Source: Armigeres subalbatus
Lineage: Eukaryota; Arthropoda; Insecta; Diptera; Culicidae
Direction of reading: 5' to 3'
Assembly: GCF_024139115.2 (NCBI RefSeq)
Contig: NC_085141.1
Span: forward strand, 33,920,120 to 33,984,119
Length of the DNA: 64,000 nt
Shown here one piece after another: positions 21,207-33,268 of the stretch; positions within the stretch are counted from its first letter, which is position 1, and every line of letters starts with the position of its first letter. The notes under the pieces are model-generated. The model had not been told where the DNA came from, ran no database searches, and saw only the letters and a list, made by a program, of their open reading frames with translations. Both the position numbers and the translations under genes were made by a program.

Positions 21207-21935
21207 ATGTATGTGTGTGTGTGCGTGTGTGCGTATGTCTGTGCGTTACAAAAATCTCACATCAAGATCTCAGCCGTCCGTGGACCGATTTGCACGATTT
21301 TAACACTAAACGAAAGCTATGACTTTGTCAATGTACAAGTTCAATTTTTTTTGCAATCGGACATTTGGTTCTAGAGATATGTGAGAAATACGAACATGAA
21401 GTGTATTTTCAGAAAACTAACAAAATAATGTCACATAAATATCTCAGCCGTCTGTAAACTAATTTGCATGATTTTATCTTTAAACGAAAGCTATGACTTT
21501 GCCATTGAACCCATTGTATTTTGTTTTTGCAATTAGACATTGGGTTCCGGAGATATCTCTGAAATACGAACATAAAGCATTAGACGTATCAACTTCACAC
21601 ATTGGTAAAATATGTCCCAACAAGATCTCAGTCGTCCTTTGACCGATTTGTGCGATTTTATCTTTAAACGAAAGCTATGTTTTTTGTCATTGGACTCATT
21701 ACTGCAATCGGAAATTCGGTTTCAGAGATATCTGTGAAATACGAATATGAGACATATTTTCAGACTACTAATGAAAAATTGTCACACCAATAGCTCAGCC
21801 GTCTATGACCCGATTTGAACTCTTTTGGGCTTAAACAGAAGCTGTAATATTGCCATTTAATGCGGCAAATCAAATCTGCAGCCTTTTTGTATTTTTTAAA
21901 AATTGTAAAATTTTCAGAAATATCCCTTTTTACCC
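21207..21935. repeat. Satellite unit 1, right part, built of ~175-bp subrepeats
   Basis: After an ATGTATGTGTGTG tract come four diverged subrepeats. Each has (A/T)CTCAGCCGTC...GA(C/A)C(G/A)ATTTG...AAACGAAAGCTATG and starts at about 21267, 21441, 21625 and 21792. The block is repeated with few changes in unit 2. Confidence 0.8.
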
Positions 21936-22051
21936 TTCTTACATCCTAAGAAGGGTATAAAGATCGCTTGAAAAACCGACTTTTTATCTGAGGCTCGGAG
22001 ACCCAAGTCGTATATACCAATCAACTCAGCTCGACGAACTGAGCACATGTA

Positions 22052-22142
<91 letters not shown>

Positions 22143-22850
22143 GTGTATGTGTGTGCGTTACAAAAATCTCACATCAAGATCTCAGCCGTCCGTGGACCGA
22201 TTTGCACGATTTTAACACTAAACGAAAGCTATGACTTTGTCATTGTACAAGTTCAATTTTTTTGCAATCGGACATTTGGTTCTAGAGATATGTGAGAAAT
22301 ACGAACATGAAGTGTATTTTCAGAAAACTAACAAAATACTGTCACATAAATATCTCAGCCGTCTGTAAACCAATTTGCATGATTTTATCTTTAAACGAAA
22401 GCTATGACTTTGCCATTGAACCCATTGTATTTTGTTTTTGCAATTAGACATTGGGTTCTGGAGATATCTCTGAAATACGAACATAAAGCATTAGACGTAT
22501 CAACTTCACACATTGGTAAAATATGTCCCATCAAGATCTCAGTCGTCCTTTGACCGATTTGTGCGATTTTATCTTTAAACGAAAGCTATGTTTTTGTCAT
22601 TGGACCCATTAATTTTTTATCTGCAATCGGAAATTCGGTTTCAGAGATATCTGTGAAATACGAATATGAGACATATTTTCAGACTACTAATGAAGAATTG
22701 TCACACCAATATCTCAGCCGTCTATGACCCGATTTGAACTCTTTTGGGCTTAAACAGAAGCTGTAATATTGCCATTTAAGGCGGCAAATCAAATCTGCAG
22801 TCTTTTTGTATTTTTTAAAAATTGTTAAATTTCCAGAAATATCCCTTTTT
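21936..22850. repeat. Satellite unit 2 (complete, ~0.9 kb)
   Basis: A full unit running from CTTCTTACATCCTAAGAAGG, through CCGAGGCTCGG-like sequence and CGAACTGAGCACATGT, a long (TG)n tract (22053-22137), and the same four subrepeats as unit 1, to AGAAATATCCCTTTTT. Units 1 and 2 are in direct tandem once R1-A is removed. Confidence 0.85.
22053..22137. repeat. (TG)n microsatellite within satellite unit 2
   Basis: About 42 uninterrupted TG dinucleotides. The corresponding tract in unit 1, next to which R1-A inserted, is short and interrupted. Confidence 0.95.
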
Positions 22851-22859
22851 TTATTTTGA

Positions 22860-25800
22860 AATCGTTAAAAGCATGATAATATCAGTTAACTTATTTATTA
22901 TATAAAATAATTATTTTACATTCAGTTGAAGGTCATATGCATAGAAATTGTAATATGCACTGGGCACACACAACCATTCAAAAGTGTAAGAAAGGTTGCG
23001 TTCACTGTAGGTGGATTAAGTCGGGTTTTTTTTACACGAAAACTTTTGGTGAATGACAATAGCGGTGTAAAAAATACAAATCATTAAAATTTAATGATTA
23101 AATTATTAAACGCAAAGCGCATCTAAGGGCCGATGCCCACGTAGCGTCTTTTCAACTCAGCGTTAAAAAGACGTAGGTGTGCATCGAGAAAAATCGATAA
23201 CGCAGCGTCGGTCGCAACGCCGATGCATATCTGCATTATTTGACCATCTTAGCCTAAGATCCTATATCCATACATAAATAAACGAAAAACAGGTTGCGAT
23301 TCAGTCTCAATTTCCACAAAAAAAATTGGATAGGGAAAATGGAAAAATATTTTTAAAAAATCCGCCGCAGATGGTTTTTGGCATCACGCCACCGACACTT
23401 TTTCATCAGCGGACTGCAGCTACAATTTTGAAAAATGTTCATGTTTTTACAATAATCCAAGAAAAAATTTTGAGAAGAAAAACTTAAAAGAATTTCTTGT
23501 GGATATTCAGGAAAAATCAAGTAGAGAAATTTCCTGTAAAAACTTTGACATTATTTCATACAATCCTGATAAAGTGCTGGCATTCAGAATTTTTTTTGAA
23601 CAATTTTCTCTGAAAAATTTTGCTTAGAAATTTTGCTACAAATTGATAATGAAAAAAAAAACCAAAACATCTCCAGTGTTAATTCCGAAAAATTTTCCTT
23701 AAAACTCCGAAAAAAATTCCATGTGAATTCCGTCTGAAAATTAAAAACAGTGGGGGAATACATATAGTTTTCGGTGGAAAAACATTCTAATGAATTTCTT
23801 CGACAAGTTCTTCCGAATCTTCACCAGAAATTCTTCTTCATTTACAAAAGAAGTTTTTCGAACATTTTAAGGAGTGCACTTCAAAATGTCTTCAGTTAGC
23901 CTTGCGAGCAAAGGCGTAGGATTGCCAATCCGAGGATGACGAGTTCGATTCTCGTTCCTGTCTAAGATGTTTTCGGGTGGGAAACATTCTCGACACCCTA
24001 GGTATAGTGTATCCATCGTACTTGCTCCACAAGATATATAATCGTACAATGGCTGGCATATAAAAGCTTTCAATTTATAACTGAGGAAATGCTAATAGAA
24101 TATACCAAGTTGAAAAGCAGACCAACTTCCAGTTGGAATATGGAGCCAATGCCACATGAAACATTTTGATATTTCCGTTGATTTTTTTTTTTCAATTTTG
24201 GAATTTTGAAATGAAAAATTTTCGGAATACTTTTTTACGCTCTTTGTGAGCTCTATCACATTTTTTTAAATTTTCCAAGTATTTTTTTATTCGAGGCATT
24301 ATTTAGAATTTCCACGGAAGAGTCTATGGATTATGTTAAAAAAATCTTTGGATTTTCGAAGAATAAATCTTTAGAATTCTCAAGGTTCATGTTTTCGAAT
24401 TTGAACCAGAAATCATTTCAAGATTCCATCTTCTTCATCTTCTTCTTCGGGATGTCATTTTGATTTCTTTGTAGGTTCAGCTAAACATTGCTTTAAATCT
24501 TTACCATGCAAATATGCACAAGAAATAATTTAGAAGGTTTAAGGAATTTTCACATCAGAAAATCTTTAAAATTTTGATTTAATTTTTTAAGGAATTCCTA
24601 CTGGAAATGCTTCAAAAGTACAACCTTTACAAGTACTACAAAAGTACATTTTTTTCGTTATTTCCACTTGTTAAAACATCGGAATTTCCTCGGGAAATTC
24701 ATTATTGGTGATTCAGATGAATTTTTTTCGATTTTCTACTGGAAAATCTTAGGAATTTCCATCGGAAATATGTTGGCATATTCCGAATAATTTCTCTTGG
24801 AAATTAAAAAAAACTGCTGAAAATTTATAAGAATTTCTTTTGGAAAACGAAAAAAAATTCCATTGGAAATTTCCTTGGAAGATTCATTAAAGTTGCCCAG
24901 GATTCAAAAAAAAAATATTTAGAGATTCTGTAAAAAAGTAAGCTGGATATTTTTTTTCTATTTTATACTGGAAATTCTTCGGAATTTGATGTTTATTGGA
25001 ATTTTTATCGTGAATATACATTTCGGATCCTTCTACGGATTCTTCTAGTTCTTCAAAATTTCTACCGAACATTTTTCGGAACTCTTCCACAGAATTTCGG
25101 AAGAAAAATGTCGTTGAAATTCTATAGATTTTCAGGGGAGACTCCGAAGAATTTCTCATCAATATTCCGAAGGGTTTCCCTTGCAACTCCAGAATAATTA
25201 TTCTTGAAAATTAAGAAGATCTTGGAATTTAAAATTTATCTAAGCAATAAATGTAGGCAATAATTTAGGCTTAAGAAGCCTAGTTTTTATGATATTGAAT
25301 AATTATCATAATTGATCGAAAAAATTAATAATGAACCTAAATGTTCTGATTGCACAACATTCTAGTAGTGCGCATGAAAAATGTTATGACATAGAGATAA
25401 TAAATTCATAAAAGGGTCTTAGAACTAAGGAGATTCTTGCGATATGAAAAAAAAAGTGACAGTGTTCTAGAAAAAAACTCCCCAATTCCTAAAACATTCT
25501 AGGTTAAAAAATAGTGTTATAATAACGATTGAAATTGAATTCCAAAACAAATCTCAACCCTTTCAGGAATGATGGATCATATATGCCCAGTGTTTTAGAT
25601 TGTCTATAAAATCACAAAAGAGAGCTAGGCCACCATTTTCTTCAGTAAAATTGTTCATCTAGATATTCGCTTTCAGAAAAAAATATGGGAGCTCAGATTT
25701 GACTGACCATGAAAACTCAGATATCCGAAACCTTGGGAAGATTTCGATTCTAAGATTGTGTAAATAAAGTTTAAATGTTTGAATCATTTTAAATAGATGG

Positions 25801-27392
25801 GTGGTCAGATAAGATGGGTCATCCTGAACGTTAAGCCAGTGATTAATATTCAGGAATACGAGATACTCAAGGTACTTCAAAATGCTCTCAAGTTCAGCCC
25901 ACGAATCTACCATATCAATCAAGATATTTGCAAAGTTCTCATCATCGGTATATACCCAATCCGATGAAATAAGCATATGATCCTAATTTCCATTAACATG
26001 AGATCCAAGAGCCAAGGTACCCAAAGTTATCTTGAGTCAACAGCAAGTTGCACAATGACTATGAGGTTTGTTCGCAAACTGTTTTTGTAGGGCCTTAGAA
26101 GCACTGGGTTCACGGACTTGAGTAGTTCAAACATTACGAATTCCAGGACGTTTTGTATAGCCTAAAAAGTCTGTAGAAGCTTGTATAAATAATAATTGAA
26201 GTCATATCAACCCAATGGACCTACTGGGATATTATGTCATACATCATTCATAAGTTGGTTAATTGGATAAATCGAATGATCCAAACTCCAAAATAATAAT
26301 TGGTCTATAATACATTCATTCCTCTGTGAGTCGCTTATGAAAGGACCATTGACTGAAGCATATTCGAGATGTGGAATAGAAGTTCCTTGGAAAATTATTC
26401 CAAAGAACCATCATAGTGACGGAGAAAATATTTTTAGTATGGCATCATTGGCTTCCACGAGTCGACATCAAAATTAAATTTCAATGAAGATTTAGAAATT
26501 TTGAGAGATGAGCCAGCTCTGGATTGAAAATCTCTTTAGTTGTGAAAAAATAGAAATTTTCCATAATAAAATAGGAAATTGCCAATAAACAACAATAATA
26601 TACACAACAATAATAAATTAGCACTTGTAAAAGCAAAAATTGCAATTATGAAATAAGAATTTTCCATAAAGAAATCAAAATGTTCAACGAAAAAATACAA
26701 AATTTTCATGAATAAATCAATATTAGCAATGAACAATTAAAAAAAAAAAATTATAATTATTTGTTTCTAATATTGATGATTCTGAAAACAAAACTGAAAT
26801 TTCTACAGGAATGCTACTCAAAAGAAACAACAGTAGGAGGTTTTATTTGCATCTCTAAGATTACATATTAACTTTGTGATTCTCTGATAAACTTTTCGTT
26901 GTAGGAGTTCAGTTCAGATGGTTCGCTGAGGTTAATATCTTAAGAATTTTCAGTAACTCCAGAGCTATGGAAGGTCCCAAATACTCTAAGGAATCTATAG
27001 GGATATTCAGTGATGAACTTTATAGTTATTTAAAAAAAAAACACTAACAAAACAATTTTTAAAAAAATTAAAAATGTAGGGATATTTTGGAAAATTTCTA
27101 AACCATTATAAATTTTTCTCGAAATTTTTATAAAATATTCGCGAGTCCACATTTTTTTGTATTCTCATGATGCATTGAAGGTGTGCGAGTTCTAGATATC
27201 CTAATACCTGATACTCATTACAACATGATAACATAATCAAAATTTTCGACTTCATGAAAATTTATAATTTTCATACTGGGTTTAGTTTAATTTTGAATCA
27301 GTTGAAATTGTCCATCTTCAAAATTGATCGGATTAACCATATGTTTTAGTACCATAAGGTTTTTTTTTTAATTTTCGTACTTGAAAAAAAAC
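22860..27392. other. AT-rich intronic sequence with degenerate GGAAATTC-type repeats
   Basis: From about 23440 to 25230 there is a mosaic of short motifs such as GGAAATTC, TTCCGAA and AATTTC, a strongly decayed short tandem repeat. No coding frame is credible. A SINE lies at 23886-24165. Nothing else is recognised. Confidence 0.5.
23886..24165 (+). mobile_element. tRNA-derived SINE (GCC-anticodon-like head)
   Basis: The head TAGCCTTGCGAGCAAAGGCG leads into an anticodon loop TTGCCAA and a T-arm GAGTTCGATTCTCG; the body has ATGTTTTCGGG(T)...CTCGACACCCT. A second copy of the same family begins at 63855. I could not define a target duplication, so the 3' boundary is approximate. Confidence 0.6.
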
Positions 27393-27503
27393 CCACGTGG
27401 TCATAGGGGGGGGTTGGTCTGCCAAATGACCACGATGAGCCACATGGGGGGAGGGGGTTGAAAATCTTCAAAAATATGACCACGTGGTTTCTGGATGGCC
27501 CCT
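27393..27503. mobile_element. Short CACGTGGTC inverted-repeat element with G-tracts
   Basis: Left arm CCCACGTGGTCATA plus G8, then a TGACCACGATGAGCCACATG block, G6AG5, and the right arm TATGACCACGTGGTTTCTGG ATGGCCCCT. The right arm is complementary to the left arm of 12242-12352. Truncated at the left. Confidence 0.6.
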
Positions 27504-27699
27504 AAAAATGTCACTGGGTAATAATTTGCCCTAATAATTAATTGCTAAGAAAGGTAGTATGGTAGAACGTATGGACGAGGCGCCTCTGTCTTTTCGTAAT
27601 GGTTTTGTGCAGTTGAATAGTAGAAAAATGTAAGGCACTGTACTATACTACACATTAGCAGTCGTTTGGATCATTTTATATAAAAAAAATCCCAGATTA

Positions 27700-28820
27700 A
27701 TCCACCTAGCGGCGATGATGCCCTTCTGCCGGCGATGATGCCGCATACTTTGTAAGTGGAACTAAAACACTTGCGAGTATATCCAGTAGTTGATTTGCGT
27801 TTATGCGTTGATATGCGTATCTCCTCCCCAATCCGCATCTGTATAGCCGGTAAACTGAGAATTGCCATCTTTTATGTATGTTAACTTCAAACTGGTCGTG
27901 CCACGTAGGTAGCGCATAATTCGTTTTACCGCCTCTCCAGGCGGCGGCTTCATTCCAGGATTTGTTGAAAATTGGCTTACCGAATTAACTGCAAATGCGA
28001 TGTCCGGTCTTGTTGCTTGAGCTGCATATAATAATGAACCAATTACTTCTTTGAAAGGGACATCCTTCATTTTTGCTGTTTCTTCTGGCGTCTTGGAGCA
28101 CATTGATTTATCAAGCTTAATACTTGAATCCATAGGCGTTGCAACGGGTTCTGAATTCTCCATGTTGAATTTCCTCAAAACGTCTTCAATGTAAGCTTGT
28201 TGGTCAAGACAAAGCTTCTCATTCACTCGGTCACGAATTATTCGTAGCCCTAAACAAAATTGTGCCTCTCCAAGATTCTTCATTTTGAATCTAGAACTTA
28301 GGTAGGATTTCAATTTTTATTTGATTTCAGTATTGTTTGTGAAAAGCAAGAAATTATCTACGTAGATCGTCACGAACACCATTGTCCCATCTTCATTGTC
28401 ATTGTATCGGATAGTAGAATATCGTACCACTGGTGAATATACTTCATTGTAATCAATTCCAGCTCTCTGAGAACATCATTTGATGACCAGCCGTGCTTTA
28501 TATCGTTCTACTTCACCATCTGCCCCTCGCTTAGTTTTGAAGACCCATTTATTGCGGATCGCCTTCCTGCCTTGTGATAAATTTGTTAAAATCCAGGTTT
28601 CATGTTCGTGTAAAGCTCACATTTCCTCTTGCATCGCCTCAGTCCAGTGATGATTGATGATCTGCTCGCTCTAGTGCCTCAGCATAAGTCGTCGGATCAT
28701 CAGCCCTGCCATCGTAGTTATCATTGCCAAACTGTTCAGAGATATTATGTACAGAAGTTGAACTTAAGCAAACGAAATCGGAATACTTGCCAGGAAATAA
28801 GCGCTCCCGACCGCTGCGCC
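27700..28820 (-). pseudogene. Ty1/copia reverse transcriptase-RNase H fragment
   Basis: The best frame (28313-27801) reads MKSYLSSRFKMKNLGEAQ, then FCLGLRI, ATPMDSSIKLDKSMC, VIGSLLYAAQATRPDIAFAV, MRYLRGTTSLKLTY and GYTDADWGGD, the diagnostic copia order. Upstream on the minus strand, weaker copia-like pieces reach about 28813 in several frames. No LTRs are present. An RTE element begins at 28823 and replaces whatever followed. Confidence 0.85.
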
Positions 28821-28822
28821 TT

Positions 28823-29016
28823 GGGCAGCAGGGACTATGTCCAAGGGCTTGACGAACCCTCCCCAGGCCATCTGCGAGTTGTGGGGCTTGCCTAGGATGT
28901 GGTGGGGTTTGACAGTGGGCCCTGTTAAATTCCTGTAAAAAGCTGCATGTACCCGCAAGTAGGCCCCGCTAAAGGAACCGTGTGCCGCTCAAAGCGCACA
29001 AGCCCAAGTCCTGGTG
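28823..29016 (+). promoter_or_regulatory. Shared 5' module, RTE-1 copy
   Basis: GGGCAGCAGGGACTATGTCC... through TGTAAAAAGCTGCATGTACC and CCGCTCAAAGCGCACAAGCC. About nine of ten positions agree with the R1-B copy at 42263. Confidence 0.8.
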
Positions 29017-29071
29017 TTAGGTGGGACGCTAAACAGCCCTGACACGACGGCCCTCCGACGAGACAGGAGGT

Positions 29072-29993
29072 TTGCGCAAGCCCAATAAGCCGCCTTTTAA
29101 AACAACTATTACGAACGACATAGAAGATAATACCACTCGATACAATCGGCAACGACCTAGGCGACGAATAAAGGATCACGATTGGAAGCTTAGAACATGG
29201 AACTGCAAGTCGCTAGGCTTCGCAGGTTGCGACAGGATAATCTACGATGAATTACATCCCCGCAACTTCGACGTCGTGGCGGTGCAGGAGATTTGCTGGA
29301 CAGGACAGAAAGTGTGGAAAAGCGGGCATCGAGCGGCTACCTTCTACCAAAGCTGTGGCACCACCAACGAGCTGGGAACCGGCTACATAGTGCTGGGAAA
29401 TATGCGCCAACGCGTGATTGGATGGCAGCCAATCAACGCAAGGATGTGCAAGCTGAGGATAAAAGGCCGTTTCTTCAACTATAGCATCATCAACGTGCAC
29501 TGCCCACACGAAGGGAGATCCGACGACGAGAAAGAAGCGTTCTATGCGCAGCTGGAGCAGACATACGATGGATGCCCACTGCAGGACGTCAAAATCGTCA
29601 TCACAGTGACATGAACGCTCAGGTAGGAAGGGAGGAAATGTATAGAACGGTCATCGGACCGGATAGTCTGCATACCGTATCGAACGACAACGGCCAACGA
29701 TGCATAAACTTTGCAGCCTCCCGCGGAATGGTAGTCCGAAGCACTTTCTTCCCCCGCAAGAATATCCACAAGGCCACATGAAAATCACCTAATCAAGTAA
29801 CAGAAAACCAAATCGACCACGTTCTAATCGACGGTAAATTCTTCCCCGACATCACGAACGTACGCACTTACCGCAGTGCGAATATTGAATCCGACCACTA
29901 CCTCGTTGCAGTATGTATGCGCTCAAAACTCTCGACGGTGATCAACACGCGTCGGAGTCGTCCGCCGCGGCTAAAGATTGGGCGGCTACAAGA
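29072..29993 (+). pseudogene. RTE-1 endonuclease region
   Basis: APE-type endonuclease with WNCKSLGFAGCD and VQEICWTGQKVW in a first frame. The frame breaks at about 29600 (an extra CA relative to RTE-3 in GTCATCACAGTGACATGAAC). After that come NQIDHV-type and SDHYLV-type motifs (to 29910). There is no in-frame ATG before WNCKSL. Confidence 0.75.
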
Positions 29994-30002
29994 CGGTAGA
30001 CT

Positions 30003-31165
30003 GGTGTCAGGCCATTAGGCCGAAGGCCATTTGGCCGAAGGTCATTAGGCTGAAAGCCATTTGGCCGAAGGTCATTAGGCCGAATGGTCATAAGGCCGAA
30101 TGGCCATTAGGCCGAATTAGCAAAAAGAAGCAAAAAGTTAAAATGAGAAGTTTTTTCTTCACCTTACTCCTTCTTCCTTCTCCCTTCTTGCATCTTCCTT
30201 CTGCTATCTGTCTTCTTCCTTCTTTCCTCTTTCTTTCTTCCTTCTTCATTCTTCCTTCTTCATACTTCATTCTTCATTCTTCCATCTTCCTTCTTACTTC
30301 TTCCTTCTTCCTTCTTACTTCTTTACTTCCTTCTTCCTTCTTTCTTCTTCCTTCTTTCTTCTTCATTCTTCATTCTTCCTGTTTCCTTCTTCCTTATTTC
30401 TTCTTTCTTCTTCCCTCTTCCTTCTTTCTTCTTTCTTTTTCCTTCTTCCTTTTTTCTTCTTTCTTTTTTTAATCCTTCTTCCTTTTTCCTTCTTCCTCCT
30501 TTCTTCTTCCTTCTTCCTTCTTCCTTCTTCCTTTTTCCTATTTCCTTATTTCTTCTTCCTTCTTCCTTCTTCCTTCTTCCTTCTTCCTTCTTCCTTCTTC
30601 TCTCTTCCTTCTTCCTTCTTCCTTCTTTTTTCTTCCTTCTTCCTCCTTCCTTCTTCCTTTTTCCTTCTTCCTTTTTCCTTCTTCCTTCTTCCATCTTTTT
30701 TCTTCCTTCTTCCTTCTTCTTTCTTTCTTCTTCTTTCTTCCTTCTTAATTCTTCCTTCTTCCTTCTTCCTTCTTCTTCCTTCTTTCTTCCTTGTTCCTTC
30801 TTCCTTCTTCCTTCTTCTTTCTTCTTTTTTCTTTCTTCCTTCTTCCTTTTTCGTTCTTCCTTCTTCCTTCTTCTTTCTTTCTTTCTTTCTTATTGCTTCT
30901 TTCTTCTTTCTTCTTCCCTCTTACTTCTTTATTTCCTTCTTCCTTCTTCCTTCTTCATTCTTCCTACTTCCTTTTTCCTTCTTCCTTCATGCTTCTTTCA
31001 TTTTCCTTCTTCCTTCTTTCTCCTTTTTGCTTTTTTCTTCTTCAGTTATACTTCATCCTCACATCGCACTACTCACTTCTCACTCCTCAGTTCTCATTCG
31101 GCCTAATGGCCATTCGACCTAATGACCGTTCGGCCTAATGACCATTCGGCCTAATGACCCAGCAT
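30003..31165. mobile_element. Foldback-like element with polypyrimidine core
   Basis: 1163 bp between 9-bp direct repeats CGGTAGACT (29994-30002 and 31166-31174). The left arm is made of short GGCCATTAGGCCGAA(G/T) variants (30009-30116) and the right arm of their inverse, ATTCGGCCTAATG(A/G)CC (31096-31158). About 0.9 kb of CTTCTT/CTTCCTT polypyrimidine (about 30160-31045) lies between. Tandem-repeat inverted arms with a 9-bp duplication fit Foldback-type elements. Non-coding. Confidence 0.8.
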
Positions 31166-31174
31166 CGGTAGACT

Positions 31175-32619
31175 AGCCCAAGACTACGCGCAGCAGCTGG
31201 AAGTGGCACTCCCAACGGAAGAGTTTGCTGCAACACCGCATCTCTTGAAGATGGCTGGACAGATAGTCGATCCGCCATTGGAAGCACCGCAACCGCTGCA
31301 CTAGGCACGGTGGCTCCGGATCAGAGAAACGACTGGTATGACGGCGAATGTGAGCAGTTAGTTGAGGAGAAGAATGCAGCATGGGCGAGATTGCTGCAAC
31401 ACCGCACGAGGGCGAACGAGGCACGATACAAACGGGCGCGGAACAGACAAAACTTGATTAACGCTCTACCACAGACCAGGTGTTCGCCATACGTCAGGTA
31501 TTGCAGAAATGCCGCGAATACAACGTGACCACACATCATCTATTTATCGACTTCAAAGCCGCATATGATACAATCGATCGGGACCAGCTATGGCAGCTAA
31601 TGCACGAAAACGGATTTCCGGATAAACTGACACGGTTGATCAAAGCGACGATGGATCGGGTGATGTGCGTAGTTCGAGTTTCAGGGGCATTCTCGAGTCC
31701 CTGAAACGCGTAGAGGGTTATGGCAAGGTGATGGTCTTTTGTCTGCTATTCAACATCGCTTTGGAGGGAGTAATACGAAGGGCATGGATTGACACGAGTG
31801 GTACGATTTTCACGAAGTCCGTCCAGTTATTTGGTTTCGCCGACGACATTGTTATCATGGCACGTAACTTTGAGAGGATGGAGGAAGCCTACATTAAAAG
31901 CGAAGCTAAACGGATTGGACTAGTCATCAACACGTCGAAGACGAAGTACATGATAGGAAGAGGCTCAGGAGAGGTCAATGTAAGCTATCGGTGGTGACGA
32001 AATCGAGGTGGTTGAAGAATACGTGTACTTGGGCTCACTGGTGACCGCCGATAACGATACCAGCAGAGAAATTCGAAGACGCATAGTGGCTGGAAATCGT
32101 ACGTACTTTGGACTCCGCAAGACGCTCCGATCGAATATAGTTCGCCGCCGTACCAAACTGACTATCTACAAAACGCTCATTTGACCGGTAGTCCTCTACG
32201 GAAACGAAACCTGAACGATGCTTGCCGAGGACCAATGCGCACTTGGAGTTTTTGTAAGGAAAGTGCTGCATATTATCTATGGTGGGGTGCAGATGGCGAA
32301 CGGTACATGGAGGAGGCGAATGAACCACGAGCTGCATCAGCTGTTGGGAGAATTATCCATCGTTCACACCGCGAAAATCGGAAGACTACGGTGGGCCGGG
32401 CACGTAGCCAGAATGTCGGACAGTAATCCGGTGAAAATGGTTCTCGACAACGATCCGACGGGAACAAGAAGGCGAGGTGCACAGCAGTCAAGGTGGATCG
32501 ATCAGGTGGAGGACGATTTGCGGACCCTCAGACTGCGTGGTTGGCGAAGTGCAGCCATGGACCGAGCTGACTGGAGAAGACTTTTATGTGCAGCACAGGC
32601 CACTCCGGCCTTAGTCTGA
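31175..32619 (+). pseudogene. RTE-1 reverse transcriptase remnant
   Basis: Continues the RTE-1 protein after the foldback-like insertion: the linker (QRNDWYDGECEQLVEEKNA), a deletion, then RT motifs in three frames ending in RRMNHELHQLLGELSIVHTA and WIDQVEDDLRTL. There are multiple frame breaks and in-frame stops. Confidence 0.8.
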
Positions 32620-32629
32620 AATATCATTA

Positions 32630-32940
32630 AGTTTACCGTAGCATAGTGGTAGCGCACCCGTCTAGCGTACTAGGAAGTGTGGGTTCGATTTCCACCGGTA
32701 GGCAGTGGATATTTTATTCTCCTCCTCAAAACACATGTTTACGGTCTTCATTATCGTTTTCCACATATTTACACTGAACCGTCCGTTTTATACTCAATAC
32801 CCTTTCCCTTCCCTTTCCCAATGATCCTCTCAACTCTTTTGGTATCTTTCCCTTAGGATAGAGAATATGTGTACCAAATTTGGTTGAAAACGATCAAGTG
32901 GTTCAGAAATTATTGTGTTAAACAAAATTAAAACTATAGA
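32630..32940 (+). mobile_element. tRNA-like SINE
   Basis: TACCGTAGCATAGTGGTAGC (A-box-like TAGCATAGTGG), an AGC-like anticodon region, and GGTTCGATTTC (B-box) lead to CACCGGTAG, which pairs with the start. A body without coding potential follows, to about ACCAAATTTGGTTGAAAACG. The anticodon stem does not pair, so it is not a working tRNA. The 3' boundary is uncertain. Confidence 0.5.
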
Positions 32941-33051
32941 AGGTTTCTTGGCGCTTGTTTGGAGGAGAAATCTTGTAAAGGTTTTATTTCCAAAAACTTT
33001 TAACTTGTTTGGAATTTTTTATGAACTTTTTGGTGAAATTGTTTGGAGATA

Positions 33052-33268
33052 GGGGAACTGTACCGGTTTTGGCCATGTTTCTAATTTGGCCAATTTTGCG
33101 AATAATTCCAAAAATAAACCAATTCGCAAGGTTTTATTAGTTCCAACAAGAGATATATCCCTCACCCTTCAACGCTGCTTGTAACTGATTGATTATTTTG
33201 GAAAAATATGTATTTTTCAGGGTTGGCCAAATTAGGCACTAAGTTGGCCAAAACCGGTGCACTTCCTC
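33052..33268. mobile_element. TA-flanked MITE
   Basis: 217 bp with imperfect ~24-bp inverted termini: left GGGGAACTGTACCGGTTTTG; right, read inward, GAGGAAGTGCACCGGTTTTG. TA on both sides (33050-33051, 33269-33270). Non-coding. Confidence 0.7.

Larger units (their letters stand above)
28823..32620 (+). mobile_element. RTE-clade element (RTE-1), degraded, carrying a foldback-like insertion
   Basis: The 5' end at 28823 has the shared module and matches RTE-3 (60070) closely. The endonuclease starts in an open frame from 29072, breaks at about 29610, and continues to 29993. It is interrupted by the element at 30003-31165. A deletion near 31458 then removes about 0.6 kb relative to RTE-3, and the RT C-terminus follows (31480-32620) with FIDFKAAYDTIDRDQ, FGFADDIVIM and RLRWAGHVARMSDSNPVKM. 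It ends GCCTTAGTCTGAA without the AATGA tail. No target duplication found. Confidence 0.85.

Noticed and set aside
29978..31138. Phe/Leu/Ser-rich and Lys/Glu/Arg-rich proteins of 60-164 codons
   Set aside because: Pure products of the polypyrimidine/polypurine tract in the foldback-like element; they look like membrane or coiled-coil proteins by composition only.
32630..32702. tRNA-Ala-like gene
   Set aside because: The anticodon stem does not pair; a non-tRNA body follows. Treated as a SINE head.
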